Source of the DNA: Beroe forskalii
Lineage: Eukaryota; Ctenophora; Nuda; Beroida; Beroidae
Assembly: GCA_011033025.1 (NCBI GenBank)
Contig: WFMF01000025.1
Span: 669,018 to 733,017 of the forward strand
Direction: 5' to 3'
DNA length: 64,000 nt
Position numbers and translations under genes: made by a program. The notes beneath the pieces are model-generated. The model was given only the letters and a program-made list of their open reading frames with translations. It had not been told where the DNA came from and searched no databases. Below are positions 1 to 9,100 of this stretch, one piece after another; the stretch's first letter is position 1, and each line of letters starts with the position of its first letter.

Positions 1-1063
1 TCTGACATACTTTAAAAACTTTATGAACATAAGTAGGTGGATGCATATTTAATGATCAATGAATTTGGAAGATCATAACATGTACAGTAAACCTTGCTTT
101 AAGAAGCCAGCCCATGTACTGGCTATTATCTTTCCTGCTATGTGTTTCCATTCTTTTCACAACTGCACTCTTGACCCGCCTAACACTTGCATCAATACTT
201 GCAACCATTTCTTTGCTTGGGCTTGGAATCTAGAAGAAAAGCCCTTGATGAAGATAAAATTATTAATATTATACATGAGATTTTGACAATATTTCAGGAT
301 TTAAGAGTGAATACCGAATTAGCAGATCTACCTTTTTCCGAGAAAGGGCACTTTCTGCAGGAGGAATCTGTTTGAAGGGCTGCTGGATTGGAGATATTGG
401 AGTCTTAGTGATCTTCGTGGGAAAAAGTGGAACTGGTTTCATAAAACAATGACCTTGATCAATTTTAGATGGGAACACAATTGTCCTTGTAGAAATTCTG
501 CTTTGTACCATGTTGGCTTCATCAAGCTAAAAGATGAATCATTATTCAATTCATGCTGTCCAAAGAGAATTATGTCTTAAGAAAATTTACTCAATTGTTG
601 AACGAAAGTTTTCATGAAACAAGAAGTTAATATTTTGAGCAGCAGTAGACCAATGGGGGTAAGCTATACCCATCCTTACTATGCAACCCTTGAACATTTT
701 TATTTGTGCAGAAAATTGATAAATTGCAGAATAAAGTTTATACTGTTGCAAGCCAGAAATGGGAAAGCCTAGTTATATTTCAACTAGTACCCAACTCATG
801 AGAGAAGTATGGCTATGGGTCTGTTTTAATTGTAAGCAAAGTGTCAAATGTTTAGGACCTCAAAAAACGAAGGAAACATTTTATTAAGTCTATAATTATG
901 TAGAATTGTATAATGAACTGGCAGTACTTGTAATATACATTCATAGCTCCACTAGCTCCAGCTCTTATGATAAATCACTGTAATTGCCCAGTTCTGCACA
1001 ACACGAAAAACCACAACGAGCTGACTTTTGAATGCAAAGTACTTTCAAATCATCATCAGTGCA
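1..1063. other. AT-rich sequence without recognisable gene
   Basis: I see only short open frames without splice-flanked coding structure or a protein family I recognise. No RNA gene is visible. The stretch ends at the first of the small hairpin insertions. Confidence 0.5.
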
Positions 1064-1071
1064 AAAGTCCT

Positions 1072-1142
1072 TTGTCAGACGTTGTCTGACCCCTTCGCCT
1101 TCGGCGGGCGCACTGAAATAATGGTCAGACAACGTCTGACAA
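1072..1142. mobile_element. Hairpin element family P, copy 1
   Basis: This 71-bp element has 19-bp perfect terminal inverted repeats, TTGTCAGACGTTGTCTGAC at the left and its complement at the right. Each arm is also a hairpin by itself (GTCAGAC-GTT-GTCTGAC). A GC-rich TTCGCCTTCGGCGGGCGC stretch lies between the arms. The element is flanked by an exact 8-bp direct repeat AAAGTCCT (1064-1071 and 1143-1150), as expected for a transposition target duplication. There is no coding capacity, so it must be non-autonomous. Confidence 0.8.
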
Positions 1143-1500
1143 AAAGTCCTTGAGTTACCTCAAATTTGATTGTAATAAGTAGTTTTGTTAAGCTCTTATG
1201 ATGCAATTTAATTACATAATTACATAATGCTGTAATGCATTATTTCAAGAAGCTAGAATTACAATTTGAACTGTGTGAACACTATTTGGCGTTGCCAACT
1301 TGCCAATTTACAATGTACAAATTTAAATTTTGTCAGTTTTCTATCTAAGTGCAAGACTTGCTGTAACAAAAATACCCTAGTTTTGCGGTTTTACGCGCGC
1401 GACGTGCATGGCAAGTGGCAACTCCTCGCTCCCAAAATATAGGAAGTGCAAAACTTTTTTATTTGATTATATTTGTCCATCGATGATTGACCCTTCCGAG

Positions 1501-1608
1501 TTCCTAAGCCCGCATAGGTGTGTGTACGCGCCGCGCGCTTCCCTACGGGACACGCTGTGCTGGGGAAGCGCGCCGCGCGAGCCACACAGGGATATACGTG
1601 TTTAGCAA
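1501..1608 (+). mobile_element. Hairpin element family Q, copy 1
   Basis: This 108-bp GC-rich element begins TTCCTAAGCCCGCATAGG and ends GATATACGTGTTTAGCAA. Its ends are imperfect inverted repeats (TTCCTAAGC against TTGCTAAAC). The middle contains CGCGCCGCGCG stems. An exact 9-bp direct repeat CCTTCCGAG flanks it at 1492-1500 and 1609-1617. Two further copies lie near 42.8 and 43.0 kb. Confidence 0.8.
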
Positions 1609-1656
1609 CCTTCCGAGTGACGCCGCGCGCGCGCGACGCACGCGCAGCTCAGTTCG

Positions 1657-1743
1657 TTTCCCTAACCAGGGGTGTAGCAAGACCGATTTAGCGCTTGCCG
1701 CGCGCGCACTCCATGCGCGTAACCAGGGTCCTGATCAAGGCAA
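1657..1743 (+). mobile_element. Hairpin element family R, diverged copy
   Basis: The left end TTTCCCTAACCAGGGGTGT matches the family R copy 70 bp downstream, and the right end GGTCCTGATCAAGGCAA is a diverged inverse of it. The interior is CG-rich. I find no clean target duplication, so the right boundary is uncertain. Confidence 0.5.
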
Positions 1744-1810
1744 ACTAAAATTGTAACGGACATTGCCTTGATGCGTTCGGCTCCCCGACCTTACTTGCTT
1801 TATGCTGTGC

Positions 1811-1882
1811 TTCCCCTAACCAGTGGTGTCGCGAGACGCACCGCGCACTCCGTGCGCGAAACCAGGGCGCTGGTTAGGGCAA
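1811..1882 (+). mobile_element. Hairpin element family R, intact copy
   Basis: This 72-bp element runs from TTCCCCTAACCAG to CTGGTTAGGGCAA, giving near-perfect terminal inverted repeats. A GTGCGCG-type stem fills the centre. It is flanked by an exact 9-bp direct repeat ATGCTGTGC (1802-1810 and 1883-1891). Confidence 0.8.
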
Positions 1883-1891
1883 ATGCTGTGC

Positions 1892-3786
1892 GCGCGGTGA
1901 AAATTACAAAATCAAAATATGAAATTGTCGTAATTTTGTTTGGCTTGGGTTTTAATTTCAATGCAAATAATAACAAGCACTTTTTCTATAATTCATTATT
2001 ATCACATGCACTGCACAACTTACTGTGAATTAATTTATTATTGGAAGAACCGAAAAAAATAGCACCTTTCTTAAACAGAGTTTTTCAGTGCAATGAAAGT
2101 TAATTAAATTGTTTTATTATTATTATTATTATGCGATGGTTTAATACCATGACTAATTTGTTCATTTATCTGAATTATGAAATGTTACATCGTATTAAAA
2201 TGTATTGAGGTACCATTGCGATGCATTACAGCCATAGCACATAGCATTGTTTTAATGTTTTATTATGTAATTGAATAAAGTGATAACATGCTAAACTTAT
2301 AATTCCTTACTTTTCTTAGTCTGGCACAAAAATGGAATGAAGTTTAGTTTCATGTTGGATTGAGTATGAAAGATCCAAGTTGCTTCACTTGCTTCATGGC
2401 AAATTCAGTTATTTTATCTGTAATACTTGCAAGATGCAAGCTACTTATTGACAAATTCACTTATTTGGCCTGATCCTGTGTGAATTCTTATACTTCAGTA
2501 ACTTGGCCTATGAGACCAATCCAGTTTGATTTCTGATAATTTTATTTTGTCTTAATTACAACAATATCAAATTCTGACTGTTATTTACTTTCTTCTTTGT
2601 AGAACAAATACAGTCATCTTTGTAGTCAAGCCACAGAACTCTCCAACAACTCCAACCATAGTCTTTAAAAGGATCCATGAAAGAAATGCTATTTACTTTA
2701 TTTGAGTAGTAATTGAATTTATTTTTTCTGAAGTATTCATTTTTATGCATGCTAATGGTAATATTGTAATAGCTTTTTAACTCTTTATATTTTGATATGT
2801 CTGTGAGTTCCATAATGAATATGGTACTTTTATAAGATGTTGGCTTGCTTTTTTTCCTAATGTTCATTTTCTATACTTATTGTGGTCTGGAAGATCCAGT
2901 TTAATGCATTGTGAATCATAAAAACAGTTGTGTGACATTTCTTGATGTAATATCAAAATTGTTTATTCAATTTACCTATTTTATTTTGCAAGGAAAATTT
3001 TCTTAAAGACACCTATTTTCTTATTTTATCCTATCTTTTATAAATTTGATATACACTGAATAAACAATCCATCTTTGCTCATGAAGAGAGATTTCTTGTA
3101 ATCTTCCTTTGATTATATTTCAGTTAAGACTTCTGCTGATTTTCTACATTTATTCATAGTGTAGGACGTCGGCAAAATGTCGGCCATTCTAGAGCCCTCC
3201 TAATCCCAATGTCTGCAAACCTACGTATTTCAGAAATCCCTCCCTCCCCTCGATGTCCACAATTTACCTTATCTTTTCAGTGTTGATTTTGGGCATGGAA
3301 TTTCACGATTTTCCAGTGAAATACCTATCAACTCAACCAAAATTTTCTTTAAAACTGCAGACGTCTGCACTGGGCCAAATGCCCCCTCCCCTATTTCCGC
3401 AAGCATCCCCCTCCCCCCTCGTTGCAGATGACCTTTATGGATCTACCTCTATCTCTAGGAGTGGCCATACAGTCTTCCCTTATCCTCCATTATCTGTAGT
3501 GTTCTAACTTTCTTACTTATGTTGCTTAGATTAGATAGAAATATAAAATCAGGAGGCCTTTCTATCCTCATCTTAGGTTTGCTGCACTTTTTTCTGAGAT
3601 GCAAAATACAGCCCTGTTGTCAATCATAATAAAAGTGTAGCCTCATGATACTATATTAACTGTGGTGTCCATACTATTTGAGGTAGCATGTTATGACACA
3701 CCTTGGTACTGTTTTTCATAGAAAGTACATCTGCAAATTGTAATGTGCCATTTAAAAGATGAAAAACTATGACAATTTTGAAGCTA
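1892..3786. other. AT-rich intergenic sequence
   Basis: No convincing gene is present. A 103-codon frame on the minus strand (2556-2867) has no splice context and no family I recognise. Around 3160-3510 the sequence is pyrimidine-rich but does not resemble a coding exon. Confidence 0.5.
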
Positions 3787-3796
3787 TACTGAAGTG

Positions 3797-3981
3797 TTCA
3801 GTAACAGAAGGAGAGGCCTGACCGGGCCACTGGAATGGCAACACCATCCTGCCCTGGAAGGATGGCAACTGGGGAGGAACTGGACTCCCATCCAAGGGCC
3901 CAGGAACATGGGAGTGCTCCCTTAACCTCTCCTAGGCACCCCTGGGCCCTTGCTGGTCCATCCCCCATCTATTAGTAACTG
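3797..3981. mobile_element. Possible ~185-bp insertion flanked by a 10-bp direct repeat
   Basis: A GC-richer block is bordered by TACTGAAGTG on both sides (3787-3796 and 3982-3991), suggesting an inserted SINE- or MITE-like sequence just upstream of the DYNC2I2 start. I do not recognise RNA polymerase III boxes in it. Confidence 0.35.
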
Positions 3982-3986
3982 TACTG

Positions 3987-4055
3987 AAGTGATTGGTCAC
4001 TTCACTAAAACATGAAATTCACAAATATAATTTACCAAACCCCCAATAGATAGCA
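3987..4055 (+). promoter_or_regulatory. Upstream element shared with the next gene, copy 1
   Basis: This ~69-bp sequence ends 3 bases before the DYNC2I2 ATG. A second copy (6074-6145) lies upstream of the ODAD1-like ATG. The copies share an almost identical core including CATGAAATTCACAAATAT and TTTACCAAACCC, and both end in TAGATAGCA. The left part of this copy is itself a palindrome (GAAGTGA-TTGG-TCACTTC). It could be a duplicated promoter or 5'-UTR module or a dispersed repeat. Confidence 0.5.
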
Positions 4056-4058
4056 TTG

Positions 4059-5540
4059 ATGTTCAAAGATGAGACTCAAACATGCATCTCCTGTCCATCT
4101 ACTTGGCAGAAATCAAAGAGTCTGAAGTCAAGAGTGACGCAAACAAGTGCCCTGTTAACAAATGATGTTCTATGCCAGTCATATGATGTCAAATCAGTTG
4201 AGATACAAACTGATACCATTGAAAAGATCAGGGAAGAATCATTTGACATGGAGGATGTTGCTAAATTTTTGAAACGTGTTGAGAGTTCAATGGTGAAGAA
4301 TCTGAATGAAAACATCCACTCTAAAGCTTTTGCAGGTCTGGAGAATGTGTTGGGCATGCAAAACTCTTCAGCTAACAACACTCTTACTCTGAATCATTCC
4401 CCCCTTGAGTTTCAGATGTCAGTTCAAGACTTGTCGTGGAATTCTAGTGGTTCTGTGATTGGTGTGGCGTATGGTAAACTGGACCATGAGGATTGGTGCA
4501 CCCACAAGGGCGTGTTCTGTACATGGAATGTGGACAGGGGTAAAATTAATGTAAACAAAGCAGATCAAGCACTCGATGTATCAAGTTGTCTGATGAGTGT
4601 TGAGTACCACCCTGTGCTCCCCAACCTGTGTGCTGGAGGTGCTTTCAATGGTCAGATAATCATCTGGGACTTGTCACGTAGTGAAGACATGGAGGTGTGT
4701 GTATCTAAGAACGTGGAGGATGGACACCACGAGCCCGTTACCAAAGTCAGCTGGCAGTATGTCAACAAGACACACTGGCTCCTGAGTCTGGGAATGGACG
4801 GTAAAATCCTGAAGTGGGGGGTCAAGCTGTCCCGGTATCAGGACCCAGAGTTGGTTTTGGTGCAGGGGTTCGTTATTACTGGGAGCTACATTCCCAGGGA
4901 ACACCCCTCAGCCCCGTCCAATAGGAATGCAGATATTGGAGGTACTGCGATGAGTTTCTCTAAGGAAGATCCGAGTACGTTTGTGGTAGGCACAGAAAGT
5001 GGGTTGGTATTGAAATGTTCCACTCATTCAACAGAACTTCCCTTGGATAAAGGTATCAAGATACAGTTCCGGTCCCCCATAACCCTGGCCTACAACTCCC
5101 ACAATGGACCGGTCTACGACACTCACTTCTCTCCCAGCCACAGGAACATCTTCCTCTCCGCTTCCACTGACGGCACTATCCGTCTCTACAACACCCTGCA
5201 GCCTAAACCTCTGCAAGTACTGGAGCCTGTGGCTGGCTACGTGTTCGGAGTGCAGTGGTCTCCTGTCAGACCGCTTGTCTTTGCTGCCACAACCGCTAAT
5301 GGTCTCCTCCTCATTTACGACCTTGCGAGCAGTAGGATAGCACCAATATTACAGATCCCTGCCAGCCAGTCTAAATCCCCTGTTTACTCTGTCGCCTTTA
5401 ACTCCAAAAGCAGTGGAATGCTCAGCACAGGGGACAGCAAGGGCACAGTGAAGATCTGGAAGCTGAGTAGTGGACTGTCTACTCAGAAGAGAGGAGAGAA
5501 TAAACTCTTGGAACGCATTGCTCTATCCTCGTACGAGTAG
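4059..5540 (+). CDS. DYNC2I2: Cytoplasmic dynein-2 intermediate chain 2 (WDR34)
   Basis: This is an intermediate chain of dynein-2, the retrograde intraflagellar-transport motor. It acts in cilia, where its WD40 propeller binds a dynein-2 heavy chain. The 493-codon single exon starts at ATG 4059, and no upstream coding exon is needed. Family hallmarks are visible: an N-terminal Q-T-rich segment with ETQTC- and IQTD-type motifs, a helix MEDVAKFLKRVESSMVK, then SWNSSGSVIGVAYGKLDHEDWC, GGAFNGQIIIWDLSR, SPSHRNIFLSASTDGTIRLY, VQWSPVRPLVFAA and GDSKGTVKIWKLS. Length is close to the human protein (about 536 residues). The lack of introns is odd because its neighbours have 9-16 exons each. An AATAAA signal lies at 5810-5815. 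A Ty3-like integrase fragment begins about 24 bases after the stop. Confidence 0.93.
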   Translation: MFKDETQTCISCPSTWQKSKSLKSRVTQTSALLTNDVLCQSYDVKSVEIQTDTIEKIREESFDMEDVAKFLKRVESSMVKNLNENIHSKAFAGLENVLGMQNSSANNTLTLNHSPLEFQMSVQDLSWNSSGSVIGVAYGKLDHEDWCTHKGVFCTWNVDRGKINVNKADQALDVSSCLMSVEYHPVLPNLCAGGAFNGQIIIWDLSRSEDMEVCVSKNVEDGHHEPVTKVSWQYVNKTHWLLSLGMDGKILKWGVKLSRYQDPELVLVQGFVITGSYIPREHPSAPSNRNADIGGTAMSFSKEDPSTFVVGTESGLVLKCSTHSTELPLDKGIKIQFRSPITLAYNSHNGPVYDTHFSPSHRNIFLSASTDGTIRLYNTLQPKPLQVLEPVAGYVFGVQWSPVRPLVFAATTANGLLLIYDLASSRIAPILQIPASQSKSPVYSVAFNSKSSGMLSTGDSKGTVKIWKLSSGLSTQKRGENKLLERIALSSYE

Positions 5541-5563
5541 GTGAGTAGGTAGAAAACAGAAAC

Positions 5564-5696
5564 GATCATCAAAGAGCTCCATGGGCAGGCCCATCAGGAG
5601 CAGATTTTACTGGAAAGGAATGAGGAAACAAATTGAACAATTTGTTAAAAACTGCCGGAGCTGTGCTCAGTTTAAACATGGTTCACTGGAAAATTA
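5564..5696 (+). pseudogene. Integrase zinc-finger (HHCC) fragment of an LTR-type retroelement
   Basis: Two frames joined by one frameshift near 5595-5600 give a histidine pair (ELHGQAHQ) followed by RFYWKGMRKQIEQFVKNCRSC. This is the H2C2 zinc-binding module typical of Ty3/gypsy-type integrases. It ends in a stop codon soon after, and no other integrase or reverse-transcriptase sequence is adjacent. It is a short dead remnant lying directly behind the intronless DYNC2I2. Confidence 0.6.
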
Positions 5697-6073
5697 ATGG
5701 AAATTTTATAAGATGATTGAAATTGATTTTTATTGTTTTGAAATCTTGACTTTCTATTTATTATTGTATGAGTTTCCTAAATTTTGGTGAAGTTGGTCAC
5801 ATTTTGCTGAATAAAAATCCATCTTTTTAAAGGGGAGAGTGGTGACAGGATATACTTTAGTCATTCCTATAATGATTTGATGAGATGATATTTACTTTTA
5901 GTTTAGATATTGCTATATTATTGATGACTATTGAGTATAGATTCACCTCTCCCCTAGAAAGTACTGTTATCTATATGCTCAAATAGTTCCAGATATCTGT
6001 TTGAGTATTAAAGATAACCATTCTCATTTACCCACTATCTATTGTGTGTTATTGCTCCAAATATTGACTGACA

Positions 6074-6145
6074 AAGTGATCACTTCACTGAAACATGAAA
6101 TTCACAAATATGATTTACCAAACCCTCAATGAAGAATAGATAGCA
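6074..6145 (+). promoter_or_regulatory. Upstream element shared with DYNC2I2, copy 2
   Basis: This is the second copy of the element at 3987-4055. It has a 3-base deletion near its left end, a 7-base insertion before the final TAGATAGCA, and a few substitutions. It lies about 54 bases upstream of the ATG of the ODAD1-like gene. Confidence 0.5.
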
Positions 6146-6198
6146 GTCTGCAGGAAGTGTAAATTCATACACACTGTAATCCCTGACATATTTTGAGG

Positions 6199-9100
6199 AT
6201 GAATCGGCCGCACAGTCGAAGGTCCGATGGGTCCGAGGCTGAGCAGGAGAGGTTGCATGAAGTTAACGAACTCAGTGAGTAATGATAATTTGATATTTAA
6301 GTAAATATTCCGCCCGTACAAGAGACAATCCCCCACGGGGGCTTTCAATCAATCGTGCTATCAAACACGACGGTGTTTCGACAGCACTTTCTCACTTTGA
6401 AATGTAAAGACAACTCGTGGGTGTCATCGAAAGTTGGCAATTTGCCATGAATGTCAATAGCGAATAATTGTTGCGTTTTAGTCGAAAATGTTTGTAAGTT
6501 TTAATCACCATCTTTCCTCAGAAATGGAATTGACAAAACTCCAACAACAATACAGAATAATGTCCAGTGGGACTAAGGCCTACTGCGAGGAAGCCCAGAA
6601 TGCCATCAGAAAACAAAAGTAATTGTCAAAATCACAATTTTATCCACATCCAATGTTTTTTTTTCATGAGTTCTTTGGGTAATTTTGAAATTTCGGTTCT
6701 TATTATATCTTGCTACTTGGGTGCGTGCCAAAAATAAATCTTGTTTAAATAAAAATTAATTTTAATTGAAGATTTTGTTTACAGGCAGTCAATCGCACAG
6801 CTCCAGAGGGAAGAACAGGAATTATTGAAAGAACTTAATCTCGCCCGAAGTACACAGAATCAAATTGTCATAAGGTCAATTTGCAGGCCAGCTAGTTTTA
6901 ATTTATGAGAGGAAATTCACTGTTTTTTAGCTTAAAACAGCCTTTTCTAGTTTAAAGAAAAGAAAAAAAGAATGGATATTGTTGTTGCTCTTCTTGATTT
7001 GTGTTTTTATGGTGCGTTTCACTTTGTTCATTTTCATTGAGTATTCTTTACAGGATAAAGGGACGGTCGAAAAGTTGAGAGTATTGAAGGAAAAAGAAGA
7101 GGAGAATTTGTTAAAGATTTTTCTCGACGTTTGATGAATGCAAATGTCATAAACGTTTAGGTGATATAATTGAGTATTTGAGTCTAATATTTTTTAGTCT
7201 AATGTTTAGACATATTGTACCTTTTCTGTTTTTCAGAGGAGAATTTGTTAAAGATCGAAGAAGAGAAAGAGAAGATCAAAAACTTCGATATTCAGATCAA
7301 CTCATAGGTTCTGATATTCAAAGCTGAAGCTAAAACCCTGATTTTCGCCCGTAAATATTTAAATTAACACAACCAAGCAGCATTCGCAAAAACGAGCTGT
7401 CTTTTATTACCATCATCTCAAATCATTTCAACAGTGGTGAGGAGGTTAAAACAATCTATCTCGATTACAGAGGCCTTCAAAAAAGTGGATCTTCAAAAAA
7501 AACTTCAACGATACTACGGTATACGTGGCAAGATGCTTCAATGGATACGCCAGTTCCTCCTTATCAGATTCCAAACTGTTGTAGTTGAAGGTGAAAAGTC
7601 GTCATTCCAGCTAGTAATTAGTGGAGTACCCCAAAGGAACTGTGCTGGGACCCATCTTCTTCATCATATACATTAATGACCAGATCAATGTTCTCAAGGC
7701 TGCTGATGGGAAGATATTCGCCGATGACACGAAACTTACCTGCATGATCCGTGACATAATCTCCCACATGCTTCTGCAAGACGATCTCAACAACATTGTA
7801 GCATGGTCACTGCGGAACAACATGCAGTTGAATGGCAACAAGTTTGAGCTGTTGAACTACTCCTTGAATAAGTCTAAGCTTCTAAGGAACCTGCCTTTTA
7901 CCCAAGAGTTCCTCAGTTACACCTTGTCAGACGGCACAACCATTGAGCCCAGCAAAACTGTAAGAGACCTGGGTGTTTTGCTCTCAAATGACTGATCATG
8001 GACACCACACATCCAGAAGATGCTGATATCAACAAGGAAAGTGGCTGCCTGGGTCCTCAGTGTATTCCGTACAAGAACTCCCACACTCATGATTACCTTG
8101 TACAAGACAATGGTGAGGAGTAAATTGGAGTACTGCTGCCCTGTTTGGAACCCAGCGAAAGTTGAAGATATCAGAGATATCGAAAACATCCAGCGAAACT
8201 TCACAAGGAAAATCAGTAGCTGTAAAGGACAAAACTACTGGGAACGCCTAAAGACCCTTAAACTCATGTCACTCCAGAGACGCAGACGATACACTATTAT
8301 CCACACATGGGAAATAGCTACTGGAGCTGCACCAAACGACATTGGCATGAGCTTCAAGAAGAATCTAAGGCTAGGCCTGAAGGTAGCTGTCCCCAGCCTC
8401 AACTCTAAAGCCCAAAGATCCGTAGCAACCCACTACCACAACTCCTTTGGAGTGAAAGCAGCCCTTCTCTGGAACCTTCTTCCCAAATCTGTAAACGAAC
8501 AGTCCACACTTGACTCATTCAAAGTGGCTCTGGGAAGATTTCTTGAGAGCTTTCCCGACACACCTCCAACAACAGGATACACTGCTGTAAACAGCAACAG
8601 CCTTCTTAAATGGAATCTTCAGAGATGTTCCAGAATGGCAGGCTTGGAAGACTCGCATGTTGACGTCGCCCATCTGTGATCCCGGCTAAACGGACTCTAA
8701 GGTAAGGTACAAAACCACGATTCGCGATTTTATGAGTCATATCGTATTCACGTTATCATTAAACCTTTGATATTCAGATCAAAAAGATGGAAAAAGGCAA
8801 GCGAGATCAGCACAAGAACATGGGCGGGTAAGTATTTCTCACTTTTCGATGACAAATGATTGAGTCTGCGTGGTCACTGTCTATCGTAGAACCTTTAATC
8901 GCCAGGTAAACGAATGGAACTTCCGTTCAGCTTACACCATCCTTACATTCAATACTTCTTCACTATTCTCCTCCCCTCAGTGTGCACATGAGTCAGCAAG
9001 TGCAGGTAGCTGCCAAGAAACAGGTAGCTGTGCTCGAGAACAGACTGGATCAGGCCCTCAAGCGGTTCAACTCCATCCTGGCTGACAACAAGAAGAAGCG

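Noticed and set aside
2556-2867. 103-codon minus-strand frame as a small gene
   Set aside because: There is no family resemblance, no splice or promoter context, and very AT-rich composition.
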